Source: Beta vulgaris subsp. vulgaris
Taxonomy: Eukaryota; Streptophyta; Magnoliopsida; Caryophyllales; Amaranthaceae
Reading direction: 5' to 3'
DNA: 64,000 bases
Assembly: GCF_026745355.1 (NCBI RefSeq)
Contig: NC_079209.1
Location: 2,351,001 to 2,415,000, forward strand
Position 1 is the stretch's first letter. Every line of letters starts with the position of its first letter. Shown one piece after another: positions 22,322-38,449 of the stretch. Position numbers and translations under genes: made by a program. The notes beneath the pieces were generated by a model. That model had not been told where the DNA came from. It did no database searches and saw nothing but the letters and a program-made list of their open reading frames with translations.

Positions 22322-23868
22322 TGTAACATCCAACTCTTTTAGAGTCGAGTATGTCGTTGCCAATGCGCATTCAGGGCCAACAGCGGTGCTTAATACCAAA
22401 TCACAAGTTCTTCCGGCGTATTTTTTCCTCACTCATGCGCACCCCGAGAAGTAGGGATGGAAATGGATGGGATTCGGGGAGGGTGGAGAATCACCTGCAT
22501 CCTCCACCCGCATCCTCCACCCGCATCCATCCATCCGTCACCCACCGGGTGAAACGGGTGGGTCGGGTGATAAACGTGTGAACCCATGTAGTATATTTTC
22601 TAATGAAATTTGTGATATGATATACATAATATAAAATATTTCTATCAAAAATATAAAAAGTAAGTAAGTTAACATGTAAAACTTAATAAATGTGTGATGG
22701 GTTGGAGGTTAAACGGGTGATGGATCGGGTGACGGGTGAAAAAATTCTCACCCACCACTCGCTTTCCATCCATTTAAATCGGGTTTTCATCCATTTAAAA
22801 AACCTGGTTAAATGGGTGACGGATGATCCATCACCCATTTCCATCCTTACCGAGAAGCTTCCCAGGACGTCACCCATCCTGGGACTACTCTCAATCAAGC
22901 ACGCTTAAATATGGAGTAACTAAGGAATTAAGCTACCCAAAAGAAAGATGCATCTTTTTGGAATAAGTAGCCTGCTAAATAACTTTAAAGAAATCATGAG
23001 GGGGTATTACATAATTATTGTGCTTGACTGGGAGTCGAGTATTTCGTTCACCAATTCGCATCTCAGGGGTATTTCGTTATTTGATACCATTTGTAACACC
23101 CGACCCATACGGAGTCGAGTATTTCGTCACCAATGCACATCCTGGCCAGCAACTATCCTCAATAACCAACACAAGTACTTCTGGCGCATTTTGTCCTCAC
23201 TCATGCGCACCTTGAGAAACTTCCTATGAGGTCACCCATCCTAGTGCGCTACTCCCAGCTTAACTGTGGAGTAACTAAGGAAATAAGATTCCTAAAATAA
23301 AGGTGCATCTTGTTGGAATGAGTAGCCTACTAAATCCCTTTAAAGCAATCATGAAGAGTATTACATACACCCCCACTTGAGAACAACAACGTCCTCACGC
23401 CTGAGTACTCCACATATTCGGTATATATACGGCATGTGGGTCACCCCATCCTGGAAACTAATCACATATAAGACACACAACCAATGATATAGGCACAGAA
23501 AAATCCCCCGCTAGGCGACTAACCTTGGATTAATTATCCACACGATCAACACGCGATCACAAGATTGCCCTGATACCATTTGTAACGCCCTGTCTCTTCA
23601 GGAGTTGAGTCTATCGTCACCAATGCGCATTTAGGTCTAACAATTGTCCTGAATAACCAACACAAGTTCTCCTGACGTATTTTGTCCACACTCACGCCAT
23701 TCTAAGAAACTTTCCAAAAGGACACCCATCCGTGGACTACTCCCAGTCAAGCACGCTTAACCGTGGATTAACTAACAAAATGAGCTCTCTAAAAGAAAGA
23801 TGCATCTTGTTGGAATTGAATGAGTAGTCTGCTAAATCCCTTTAAAGCAATCATGAGGGGGTATTACA
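22322..23868 (-). mobile_element. Cassandra-type TRIM with 5S rRNA-derived LTRs, three LTR copies
   Basis: Three LTR copies start TGTAAC and end TATTACA: 22322-23011 (interrupted by a hAT MITE), 23092-23365 (274 bp) and 23581-23868 (288 bp). They are separated by short internal pieces. Two internal primer sites (TGATACCA, 23082-23089 and 23571-23578) place the transcript on the minus strand. Each LTR contains a segment antisense to 5S rRNA (for example 23698-23766; minus strand GTTAAGCGTGCTTGACTGGG, AGTCC, GGATGGGTG), the defining feature of Cassandra elements, which carry an RNA polymerase III promoter. Flanks ATAAC (22317-22321) and ATGAC (23869-23873) are a target duplication with one mismatch. 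The element sits in a copia gag whose frame continues on both sides. Confidence 0.9.
22452..22849. mobile_element. hAT MITE inside the first Cassandra LTR
   Basis: 398 bp with inverted ends TAGGGATGGAAATGG and CCATTTCCATCCTTA, flanked by an exact 8-bp duplication CCGAGAAG (22444-22451, 22850-22857), the hAT signature. The interior has repeated CACCCG and GGGTGA words. No transposase. Confidence 0.93.
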
Positions 23869-23958
23869 ATGACATTCTCTGTTAAATTTTTCAACAATCA
23901 AAGGCAAATATGTGTTTTCAATTGGATAAATGAAGTAAGGACTTAAAGGATCTGACAT
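23869..23958 (-). pseudogene. copia gag start (proximal part)
   Basis: ATG at 23958 opens MSDPLSPYFIYPIENTYLP and runs to the Cassandra insertion at 23869. The next Gag residues (YGEWK) are found beyond it at 22321. Confidence 0.7.
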
Positions 23959-24332
23959 AGCAAATGTTGGATTATTTTGATTATTCAGTCATGATGAGAC
24001 ATCAAGAAATTGATATAAAGAATCATAAATTTGAGTTAAATAAAGAATCAATAAATTGATTCAATCAAAAGGAAATGATTGAAAATTTAAAGAAATTTTA
24101 CAGTTCTCAACAAAGAAAAAAGCTTGAATGATGAAAACTTATCTCATAATCTCAAAAAAACATTTTGAAATAAAAAATGATTGAAGAAATTGAAAGCAAA
24201 ACCTAATTGAAGACCTGCAACCTCGATTTATGCATAATTTAAATATTATCTACAAATGATTTGCATTTGATTTTTTGCTTCGATTTGAATTTGTGGAATT
24301 TTATGTAGTAATTCAGCAGGATGAAATGAATT

Positions 24333-24347
24333 TCTGCTCTGATACCA
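24333..24347 (-). other. Primer-binding site of the decayed copia element
   Basis: Minus strand TGGTATCAGAGCAGA matches the plant initiator Met tRNA site. It places the 5' LTR of this element just to the right. Confidence 0.75.
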
Positions 24348-25789
24348 TAAAGAAGTTTCAGCTGAAACTATGATTGAGGCAGAAGGGAAAGTTAGAGGAA
24401 TGACAGAGCGGATTTTTATTATTGTAATCAATAGTCGGTTAAATTAGATCATGGGTGCTTATACAATACTCCAATCATTACAACCAATGATAAGAAAAGG
24501 TTTATTACAACTCAACAACAAAATAACAAATTCTAACATAATAATAAATTCTGTTATAACTAACTTAGATAGAGGAAGCTGACGCGGCATCAATAAGTTA
24601 ATTGAGTGTGGTTGAGTTGTCGTGATGAAGCTTGTAATTCATTACGATGTATGTTGAGCAGCTTTCGAGGAACATATTAAAGAGAATGGTTGTTGAGACT
24701 TTCCTAAAAAAATAAAACAAAACATTTTTGCCATGTTAGTAGTATGTTTTCAGGGATGCATATTTCACTACAACGATCTACTCAATTCATTTATTAAGAA
24801 AATGGCGGAAACCACTCTTTCATTCAAATGATTAAACAAATTTTTTCATTGAAGAGTTTATTTTGATGGACATATTTATGGTTCGTTCAAAATTCACTTG
24901 TTAGGCATCTCAATATGTTGTCTACGTTCAAACGTTCAATTTATATTTGACTCGTCTCATGTCCATTGAATTAAGCTAAGCACAACTTCCAACTACAGAT
25001 GATATCAAATAATATTTGCATCATTTTCTTTTATGACTTCCTATAGAACAAAATTTTAATACAAGTGATGAGAAAAAACTAAGAGTAATTTTACGTATAA
25101 CTAATAAGATATTGCCGGATTTGCGTGAGTTTAGATACAATATAGCATGATTCTGCTATCTTCTGGCGCAAAAAGAAAATTGAATTTAAATCTTCAACTC
25201 ATTTAATTTGAATAATATCCAAATCTAGCAAGACCCCAAATATAATCATTAATTTCTTTCAATCTAAGTAATTTGATTTCATTAGGACTTTTGTCACATA
25301 AACTGTTGTATAATGTCAAACAATAATGTTGCTTTCTTTAACAACCACCATTATTTTTTATCATCATTTTTACTCTCTTCAATTACTTGCAACAAAAAAC
25401 GACCAACTTGAGCTTCTATTGGCTAGTACTATCCTTGCACTTAAAGTAAAGCAAAATCATTGGTGCTATAATTATCTATTAGGAAAACTTTTGCTAAAAA
25501 TTAACCGTCTACCTTACCTATATAGTGGTGGTTGTTTAAGTTGTTAGGATCAGCCAACTCCACCAACACCTAGCTTTTTCAATCAATCGCTTTTTTGTAT
25601 ATTTCTATGCTTATAATACTAAGGACTATCTCTTTCATGTTTTACATGGTCCTAGGATTATTTCTCTTGTGACATGGAATATATACAAAGTCCTACTCCT
25701 AGGAAGCTTGGCTTATTAGTAAGCTGGTTTATACTTTCAACATAATTTTTCATAACAAATAAGTAACCAGCTAAGTTAAGAAGGTATAG
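24348..25789. other. Degenerate copia 5' LTR remnant, then promoter region of the ROP gene
   Basis: From 24348 the sequence should be the 5' LTR of the copia element (adjacent to its primer site), but I cannot find an intact TG end or a second LTR. From about 24700 to 25789 nothing is recognised; the ROP promoter and 5' UTR must lie in the last part. Confidence 0.35.
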
Positions 25790-28829
<3,040 letters not shown>

Positions 28830-30183
28830 AATATGGGTCATTGCTCGTATCTTGTTCTTCGCCTCTTGTAATAGTAAAGAAAAGAGCCAAACAAGCCATA
28901 ATTTTGAAATATAGTTTTTCAGTAACATATATATGTAGTCAAAAGGGGGGGGTGGGGGTGTTAATGAGTAGAAAAATCAAGAAGTGCCAAAGCATGGCTC
29001 TAAGTATTGTAGTCCTTCACTAATGGAATTTATACACAATTATATTATATTTTCCTTTCATTAGTATCGCAAAACATGTTTGTAAAGAATCGGAACTATA
29101 AATTTGATCACTCTTTTTAAATGATGATAAACAGGATTATTGATTCTAGTACACATATTGGAGAAGACTCGAACAAGAATACTGATGGTAGATAATAATG
29201 TAGGTACTTATACTATCAAACATGACGAAAAACCTAAAAGGGGATTTGTGAATCTTAAACCAAACACTGTTTCTAGTGTCTTGAACCCCATTTTAATCTT
29301 GCGTGTGACATATTAAACCAAAATCTCAGTCACCGATTCTTGACTTGTTTTGAGAAACTAGAATACCCAAAAACCTAAAAGGGAATTTGTGCATCTTAAA
29401 ACTAGATAAGATGATCAATGTGTAGATTAGGGCGTGTTAACAACCGAGACCGAATTTGACTAGGCTCGGCTCAGCTTGAAACATATTTAATAGGGCTCGA
29501 CTCGAGCTGGAAGCTTATTGAGCTTAAAATATTGGGCTCGACTCGAGCTCGAGTCTAAAACTTGCAACTCGCCCCGAGTTTGTTAGGCTCGAAAATATCG
29601 AAATTCACATTCAACTAAAGCAAGTCCAAGGTTAGATTTTATGAGGCTCAAACGTTTGATTGTTCAAAGGCGCAATATTCAAACACTTAATAATTGAAAA
29701 GCACGAACGAATTGTAAGCCAACTTTAAGGAATCCCTAACTCAAATATCTCTTTTATAGAGCATTACACACACTCTCTTCACTCTAACCTTATATGCACG
29801 CTAAGTATGCGAATATCAAAGTTAAATTAATTGAACAAGTACATCTAGTAATAATAACAAAAAATTACTTACAAAGTATCGTGGAAGAAAAAAATTCGTA
29901 ATGCAACAATGTAATGAGGAAGAAAATAGATATATGAAATGGCGTTATCTATTGTTGTATTTTCCTTCATTGCTATTTCTTGACCACACATTCCTCCACC
30001 AAGTCGAAGTGCAACACATAACTGACACTATAATGTTATGGATTAAGTTCTCCAATCATTGGATATACGTACCTCACAATCTCACTAATTATGGATACTT
30101 AAGTAGTTAAGTAATATCATCCATATGGCAAATTTGTAAAGTGCATTTCAATGTATAAGATGGATTGTAGTTTAAGCTAAATG
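28830..30183. other. ROP 3' flank, intergenic
   Basis: Contains the presumed 3' UTR and a G-rich run at 28945-28961. At 29428-29600 a TAGGGCGTGTTAACAACCGAG start followed by CTCGACTCGAGCT repeats looks like one half of a hAT-type MITE, but I find no second end. No gene seen. Confidence 0.4.
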
Positions 30184-30188
30184 AATAC

Positions 30189-30728
30189 TGACGGAAATAT
30201 TAGGTATATCAAGGCTACAATAAATTTTGTGATGGAGAAATCACCTAAAACAATTAAAGATGGAATTGGTATGTGATGCCATGGTTTAAAACCATTGCCT
30301 TAAAAACGAGATTCGGCCCGTCCAAGGTACAAAACGTTTTGGCCGATTCGTTCCCCAAGGTTAACATCACTCCCACATACTCATGTACTTGAGTGTGAGG
30401 GATTGGAGTCACACAAGTTCTTGCTCAAGATAGAATATAAGATAGGTGAATGGAATTCTTCACTCTTACATACTAGAGACCAAACACCTATTTATAAGGA
30501 TACCTTATAACCAACAAGAGAAGGTTACAAGTACCATAAATCACAATAATAATTTATTACATAATATTGTAACCTCCATATTAATGTGAATTATTGCCAT
30601 GTTTAAGGCTCATAAGTGAGGGTTACTAGTTGTTAGCAATTCAACTAGCCATAACACTTACAATGGAATCCTAAGAGATTGCCATTTAAGTTTTGTTAAA
30701 TAAGGCTGTTAAAGCCATTATTCCAACA
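30189..30728 (-). repeat. 3' LTR of the LARD
   Basis: 540 bp direct repeat of 33679-34218, next to the polypurine tract. Confidence 0.93.
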
Positions 30729-33678
30729 ATCCCCCACAAATGGCTTTGAAAGCAATGAATACAGATTTGAGCAAGAGAAGAGATTAAACACTTAACAAGT
30801 GATATTACTTAAGTAATTTGAATCAAATGATTAGTGAAATTAGGCAACAACTTACAAGTCCTAGGAGTGAACATAAGTCTTGAACTCCCAAAACTCTTGA
30901 TCAAAGAGTGAACGGATCTTGAACTCTAAGATTTAAGTTGAGACCCCCACAACACATGTTATTACTCTTAATATTGTATGAACTCCGCGATAAATCACAT
31001 TGCGCTTTCAAATGGCCATGCGCTCTACCTTGGGTCTCATGAGTGCTCTAGAAAAACCGCCCAAGTTTCTCATAGGAGGTGGCCAAACCTTCACACTCAC
31101 GTTGGTGAATCTATTAGTGCATCTCAACAGCACTAAAATCGAACAAAGTATCATGGGGTTAAGAAAGTTTCACATAACTTGTCAAATGCTTCTCATTATT
31201 AGCACCCCCACAATGATCATAGATTCTTTAAGAGCAATTTGCTCAACCTCATAAAAAGCGGTGACTCCATCAAGTCCATCTCATATAGGACCACCCATGT
31301 TTTGGGCTATGGATTCATTAAGAGTTTAAGAACTTAAACTCAACCATCATACAACGGTGGATCCCTCAAGTGCATCTCAAATAGCACCTACCACAAGGGG
31401 TATTAGATCCATTAAGAGTTCAATGACTCAAACCTTATATAAGCATTACATGTATGTATGCCATAGGGATAGGTAATGTAATGCTTATTACCATACCAAG
31501 TGGGCTCAAGCCTATCCCCCTCGACATCTCAATAATTTTTAAGGATCAAGATTTGTCCCAACTTCTTTCCATAGTACAAAGCTTTCCTTGCCATAAATTT
31601 CCATTAAGGAAAATACAACCACAATCAAGCATGGATTCTCAAACCAATGTGTTCACCTACAATGACACAAATGGTCAAAAAGTATTTTGGAAACCTGCTA
31701 TTCTTTCCACCAAATTTAGAACACTAAATACAATAATGGGACAATTTATACAATCAACTCATTATATAATCTTCATTTTATAAACCATTTTATATATGAT
31801 CCTTAAAATAACATAGCAACTTTAGTGAACTCTATCAAAACATTTGCATCACAAAAAACTCTAACACAAATACACAATAGATATATTGTAGGATGCAAAT
31901 ATATAACAATTGTACTTTCCTCTAACGTACATATAAAATATGAAGTAATCATAATTGTTCATAATAACTGTGAGAATAATTCAAACTCAAGTTATTCACA
32001 CAAATAGCTATATCACATTAATATGTGATACAATACATAAATATTTCACAACTCAAATCATTCTCACATAAATGCTATGTAAAGCATTACAAAACTCATA
32101 TCACATTCAAAGTCATTTTAGCATACTCACTCAAATCAACATCCTCTTGAGTTCTTTAATTTATTAAAAGAAAGATTCATGCTAAAATATATTTCACATA
32201 CTCCGTAAATAAATTGACTTTGAATCTTCAATACCTTCTCAAAATAAGAAAAATGACATTGTTATGAAAAACCCAACATTGTTTTTTCTAAACCATGTCA
32301 AACACACACTATTAATTTTGAGAAGAACATTTGGTCTATTTTCATCTCACTATCAATCATTTGGTCTTTTAGTCAAATAAAACTTTTAAGTCCAACAACT
32401 AACTTTAACATCATAATATTTCCCCCACATTGGACGAAAACTGTTGAATTAAAAACCTTGGTAAGGTAACTAAACATCATCACTATAGACCAAAATTATT
32501 TAATGGCTTTAAAGAAATTTACCAAAAATAAGGATAAAAAGTCAACTTCCTTTAAGTCTCCAATGATCACACATGTTCACATACATCTAACGTGGACTTT
32601 AACTTCAAGAATTTGAACCACAATAATAACTCATTACAATTAAATTTGTAACGTTAGAAATTAATGTGGAATATTCACTAAGTATTAAATGTCACCATGT
32701 ATAAAGAACATATTGTTTAATACTCAACCAAAGACATTAAGAGAGAATACCATAGTCCAAGAGACTCAAAATAGCTCATTGCTAGTACTAACTCATCCCC
32801 ACGTTGCTCACACTAACAATTATAAGTATTACTCGTCAAATACTAAACCATGGGGAAAATTATACATTTTATATGTAAATTTCGAGTTTGACGATAAATT
32901 ATTAGAGCGAGAACTTCCCTAAATTTGTGGGAGTTGGTTTAGTAAACCATATGTACTTGATCACTTCTCTTTACATCTCCGCTCTTTAAAAAAGTGTGGC
33001 ACTAATTCACTAAGTAAAGACGTAATTGATGTGAACTTGTGCGATATGACTTTATCATTCACCAACAATTTATTCATTCATACATATATAAACATACATC
33101 ACTTGCTATGTCTCTTGCCACAACTCATGTAATAAGATAACTACTCGACCATGTAATAATAAGAATCAAACACATCACAAGAGTGAAAATAAATATTTGC
33201 AAAGGTAAATCACACAAACATGAAAGCAAAGCTTTCCACCATTCAATTACCCATTTCAGCAAAATATACCATACTTATTAAATTATAAAATAGTAAAGTT
33301 CTTCCACAAGTATTTTGCTGAATTGATTACTAAGTATAGAGACTAATGCCATCAAAGGACATATATAATTTACTCTCAAATATCATGATCTATCAAATGA
33401 TGAGCAATAGTTTAGAGGAAAACTTAGCTTTTCGGAGGGACACTTAACGTTGCCAAGTATGAATTATCATTTGGTACGCATGAATCCACAAATACATGCC
33501 GCTACCCTTCCAACATCTTTGATGGGTCACCAACTGAGGATCAATGAAACCAAATATCTTGAACCATCTAGGCCAATTATTCTCCGTCCCCGCAATTTCT
33601 TACGCAACTTTTCTAAAGGATTTATTCTAATCTCCACCATATCATTTTTAGCCTTGATAGAGAATCTCGTTTTTAAAT

Positions 33679-34218
33679 TGACGGAAATATTAGGTATATC
33701 AAGGCTACAATAAATTTTGTGATGGAGAAATCACCTAAAACAATTAAAGATGGAATTGGTATGTGATGCCATGGTTTAAAACCATTGCCTTAAAAACGAG
33801 ATTCGGCCCGTCCAAGGTACAAAACGTTTTGGCCGATTCGTTCCCCAACGTTAACATCACTCCCACATATTCATGTACTTGAGTGTGAGGGATTGGAGTC
33901 ACACAAGTTCTTGATCAAGATAGAATATAAGATGGGTGAATGGAATTCTTCACTCTTACATACTAGAGACCAAACACCTATTTATAAGGATACCTTATAA
34001 CCAACAAGAGAAGGTTACAAGTACCATAAATCACAATAATAATTTATTACATAATATTGTAACCTCCATATTAATGTGAATTATTGCCATGTTTAAGGCT
34101 CATAAGTGGGGGTTACTAGTTGTTAGCAATTCAACTAGCCATAACACTTACAATGGAATCCTAAGAGATTACCATTTAAGTTTTGTTAAATAAGGCTTTT
34201 AAAGCCATTATTCCAACA
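33679..34218 (-). repeat. 5' LTR of the LARD
   Basis: 540 bp direct repeat of 30189-30728. Right flank AATAC is the target duplication. Confidence 0.93.
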
Positions 34219-34223
34219 AATAC

Positions 34224-34778
34224 ATCTCAAATCCCAGTACGAAGCTCAATTTGTTCATAAAGTTCGGTAAAGTAATATATGACATCACTTATATATTCTC
34301 TTTTTTTTGGAGGATATAATAGAGCTATGGCAATCCTCATATGATCCTAATCTTCTCCACATAATATATGGTTAGCACAGTTACTTATGTTACTCGAACT
34401 ATTAATTTTACCTCAAGTAATCGGGCCAGATTGTTGGGATTTCGTCAAGAATATAGACAGTTTGACACTTCATTTTAGGCCAAAATCATTAACTTTTTTT
34501 ATTAAATAGTTGAGTAGGACAATTTAGACTCACCAACATCTCATGCGAGAAATGCCACAAAATGGAATCATAAGCCTTCATAATATTAATGTTTGCATTA
34601 AACACTTAAGCATACCAGTTCTTTTGTTAACTTTATTAACCTAATCTTGATAAATTAGAATACATATACCATCGGTCTATTAAACAGAAAGGCTCCTTAA
34701 TGGGAAGATATACTATTTGACAAAACCATTTTAACTTTTCTTGCATAACAATTTTCAAACACACTTATAATAAGAAGA
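34224..34778. other. Intergenic, nothing recognised
   Basis: AT-rich stretch between the LARD and a TRIM. No frame or element end seen. Confidence 0.4.
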
Positions 34779-35290
34779 TGTTATAACGGGTTGGGGAGAA
34801 CACAAGGGAGAGAAACCCGGAAGCCCACAAACCAGAGCCCACAGCGAGGTTCCATCCTAAAACCAATTGGCAATAGGAGGAGTTTGCCATTTGGGTTATA
34901 AACTGAAAGCTCTTTACTTACTTTTTCAATGTGGGACAAATACTACTCACACTTGCACCTAACAATCTCCCCCTCAAGTGTGAGCCTATACACTCCCCCT
35001 TGAACAGTTTCGCACCCAGAACCTACAGAGCTCAGCTCTAAGGCAAGGCGACACTCACAGACTGGCCTTAATGACATAAGACCCAACACAGACAGTGTCC
35101 CTATCAGATGGTGCGACAAGATCGAACCTGGCTTTGATACCACTTGTTATAACGGGTTGGGGAGAACACAAGGGAGAGAAACCCGGAAGCCCACAAACCA
35201 AAGCCCACAACGAGGTTCCATCCTAAAACCAATTGGCAATAGGAGGAGTAGCTCACTTGGGTTATAAACTGAAAGCTCTTTGCTTGCTTT
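34779..35290 (-). mobile_element. TRIM retrotransposon, 5' LTR truncated
   Basis: LTR 34779-34964 (186 bp, TGTTATAACGGG to CACCTAACA) is followed by a 180-bp interior. That interior has a polypurine tract (minus strand CTTGAGGGGGAGAT) at one end and a primer site (minus strand TGGTATCAAAGCCAGG, 35127-35142) at the other. A second LTR follows from 35145 and matches the first only to about 35290. No coding capacity. The minus strand is the transcript strand. Confidence 0.85.
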
Positions 35291-35332
35291 AATATTGTTG
35301 GTATCTTTGCCTCTATCATATGAGAATTTGTT

Positions 35333-36710
35333 TGTTATAACGGACGTGAGAGAGAAACAAATAATGAATGCAAAAAACGATAAAAACAGATAACAGATTT
35401 ACGTGGTTCACCAATTTGGCTACATCCACGGCAGAGAGTGGGAGAATATTTTATTATGTGAGGAAAAAACCAGATTACAGAGAGAAAATAGGCTAATTCG
35501 TAATCTAAAACCCTAAGATATAAATAACCTATTTATACCCACAACAGAAAATGCGTTTCCGCGTTATTTCCCGTCCGCCCGACCCGCGCCCGCCCGCAGC
35601 CAGCCATCCCCATTCACACGAAAGTTCTGCCCGCCCGCGGGGTCGACCCTGCGCCCGCGGGATTTCGGGCTGCTGCACATCGACGAATTCCTTCGCCCGC
35701 GGGTTTTCGAGCCTGCGCCCTCACAACTTTTCGCTTGTGCATTTCGACGAACATCTTCTAAGCACAACAATTCAAGGCATCTTTTACAAATCTCCACCTT
35801 GACTTGAATTCTCTCACAATAACCAGAAAACCAGATGCATTGATCACAACGCCCAGAATCTCCCAAATACCAGATTTGTCCCAACAGACAACCAGACCAG
35901 ATTAGTCCCTAAGGACCCCAGAATTGCCCCCATATGAGTCTCACCCAATCTCGCCAAGATCGCTGACCACTCATCATGAACGACCCGGTCTCACAGCCTA
36001 TGAGACCCATGTTGCGCATTCACCCAAAGCCCAACTTATTACCCGTCGGAAATCAAATCGTCTTCACTGAACCGCAAACACACTAGCTCCACCTTAATCA
36101 AGACGAGCCAGTACCCTGCTAGTTGCTCCAGTAACGCCCGCATCTTGATCTGCCACAGACTAAAACTATTTCTCCCAGTAAATTTATTGATTTTGACATT
36201 CACCCTAGACATCTTTCTCACACAGATCGAACACCAAAGCTCTTGATACCAGTTTGTTATAACGGACGTGCGTGAAAGAGAAACAAATAATGAATGCAAA
36301 AAGCGATAAAAACAGATAACAGATTTACGTGGTTCACCAATTTGGCTACATCCACGGCAGAGAGAGGGAAAATATTTTATTATGTGAGGAAAAAACCAGA
36401 TTACAGAGAGAAAATAGGCTAATTCGTCGTTTAAAACCCTAAGATATAAATAACATATTTATACCCACAACAGAAAACGCGTTTCCGCGTTATTTCCCGT
36501 CCGCCCGACCCGCGCCCGCAGCCAGCCATCCCCATTCACACGAAAGTTCAGCCCGCCCGCGGGGTCGACCCTGCGCCCGCGAGATTTCGGGCTGCTGCAC
36601 ATCAACGAATTCCTTCGCCCGCGGGTTTTCGAGCCTGCGCCCTCACAACTTTTCTCTTGTGCATTTCGACGAACATCTTCTAAGCACAACAATTCAAGAC
36701 ATCTTTTACA
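35333..36710 (-). mobile_element. Short copia deletion derivative with gag remnant
   Basis: Two 456-bp LTRs (35333-35788, 36255-36710), TGTTATAACGGACG to TCTTTTACA, surround a 466-bp interior. It contains a primer site (GCTCTTGATACCA, 36239-36251, minus strand), a Gag start (MSRVNVKINKFTGRNSFSLW near 36212, then IKMRALLEQ) and a junction directly into 3' sequence. Most of gag and all of pol are deleted at GTTGCTCCAG. The 3' part (35925-36130) matches 8285-8491 and ends in the polypurine tract beside the left LTR. The LTRs differ at about a dozen sites. No target duplication was found (TTGTT against GAAGA), so the ends may have recombined. The U3 parts are very GC-rich with GCCCGCGGG words. 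Confidence 0.85.
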
Positions 36711-38440
36711 GAAGACATTTACGAACCATATGGATCTTAGCAAAGAATCAATACCCGTCATAAGACCTTAGAAATCCCTGATAGTATCTCAAAAAGGACA
36801 TCAACAAATATTATTTGTTAATTATTATTACGACCATTTATCATACTATATACAAAACATTTTGCTAGAGTTATTGTCCGCAAGTAAAAACCCATGTGAT
36901 ATATATGATCCTCCAACATATCTACTATGGTAAGACATCTTGTTTACTGAACCCATTTCTCTGCTTGCTTGCACGTATCAAGAGCTAACAAGATTGATCA
37001 AATCGGCAAATCCCTAGGAGGTAGTGCAATATCTGCAGCTCTTTTCATCTCAAGTTTGGTAATTCTCATCTCATTTGGACCAAACAGGAGTATATAACAT
37101 CCCTTCATTTGTCAGCTTATTGTTCTATTTGATAAGACTATAGAACTGATTAGATATAAGAGATATAAGTTGTAGGAGTAACATTCTGCGGTTGAGTGAT
37201 GTAGCCTGTTTTACGTGCTTACTACTAAGAACAGTATGTCTAAAAGTTCTTTTGACAAAAAAATTGAGATTGACTATTGTATTTATAGAATGTAAATGCA
37301 TTTAAAGCTCCAAATAAAATAAGAAAATAAAGAAACTTGATTGATAGATGGGTAGAGTGGGGTGAGTGATGGGGATCTATCGGTATAAAAATTGAGATAG
37401 CATAGCACTGCAAAGCTAAAATAAATTATAGAAATGAAAATGAAATTATTCCTTCTCTCTGCGTCACGTTTAGTTACTGTTTTGCATGAACCGTCACGTT
37501 TCAAAACCATCATTTATGGTCATGCCTCCACCACGTCCCCTCACCTCTCATAAAATGAATATTTGTTTTGGATGAACTCAAGAACAACCGAAAATGCATT
37601 AAATACGTACACTACATATATTTTTGTCTGAGCAAATATAAGTCAATAATCACTATTGGTGATAGTATAGAATAATATAATATATATAACACCATTGTAT
37701 AATAATACATAGAGTATATGAAAATGGAGCCTCTTCTTATCTTATACTTTTTCTAATTTGACGTAAAGGAAATGAAACGTTCTTCTCTTTTATGTGAGAG
37801 TTTTACGAGAGAATTCATTTATTTCAGGCAGATGAAATATTATAATGCTTTCGAAAAAAAATTATTATTATACAATAGTGATTATCGATCTAAAAAAACT
37901 TATTTTATTATACAATAGTGATTATTGATCTAACACCCCCGCATTATTCCTCTTCACTTACTATATAGTGATATCTTCATAATTTATGAGTTATAATAAA
38001 ATTATGGGACACTAACTGAATATGTGTGAAATGATGACATTAATTTTATACAAAAGATGGGATACTAATTTAGTTACTTTTTATGTTTTTTTGAAAAAAA
38101 GGACAAGTGACACAACATCATTTGCCAACAAATTTTGTTATAGGTGGGATAGTGGCAAATATTGTCAGCAAGACAAAGTGAGTCTATGTCAGAGTTTTGG
38201 AAACAAAAACTTTGTCAACAATATACTTCCGTTATCGCAAATCTTACAGCAAACACACCAAATCCTTTGCTTTAGACTTCAGTCCAAGACTCCCGTTAAA
38301 TGCACCTTAAGTATAGTATATTACATGAGTGTATCACTAATTAAGGATGTTGTAACATTGAATGAAAATATATTTGTTCATTACCTAGTGTTTTATATGT
38401 ATTGGGTTGATCTAGATTAGAAAGTAAGTGATAAATTTGA
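36711..38440. other. Intergenic, no supported gene
   Basis: The longest frame (38022-38420, 132 residues on +) matches no family I know and has cysteine-poor, low-information composition. A duplicated 30-bp segment (TTATTATACAATAGTGATTA) occurs at about 37865 and 37906. Nothing else supported. Confidence 0.4.
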
Positions 38441-38449
38441 TAAAATGAA

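Larger units (their letters stand above)
30189..34218 (-). mobile_element. Non-coding LTR retrotransposon (LARD-like) with perfect target duplication
   Basis: Two 540-bp LTRs (30189-30728, 33679-34218) differ at about seven positions and are flanked by AATAC (30184-30188, 34219-34223). On the minus strand the LTR runs TGTTGGAATAATGG to TTTCCGTCA. The polypurine tract TTTGTGGGGGAT abuts the left LTR, giving the orientation. The 2.95-kb interior has no Gag or Pol motif on either strand; the longest frames are short and lack domains. The primer site next to the right LTR does not match initiator Met tRNA. Size and lack of coding fit a LARD, mobilised by another element. Confidence 0.93.

Noticed and set aside
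22850..23766. True 5S rRNA genes
   Set aside because: The segments are diverged, lie within LTRs with TG...CA ends and primer sites, and repeat with them; they are Cassandra LTR parts.
31000..31783. Frames of 84 and 109 residues inside the LARD
   Set aside because: Antisense to the element, no Gag or Pol motif, no conservation visible.
36960..37100. Small exon-like frame (ANKIDQIGKSLGGSAISAAL...)
   Set aside because: Looks hydrophobic and smooth, but there is no supporting splice structure or recognisable family.
38022..38420. 132-residue frame on the + strand
   Set aside because: No domain recognised, AT-rich random-like composition, no promoter or splice signals, and surrounding DNA is repeat-rich.
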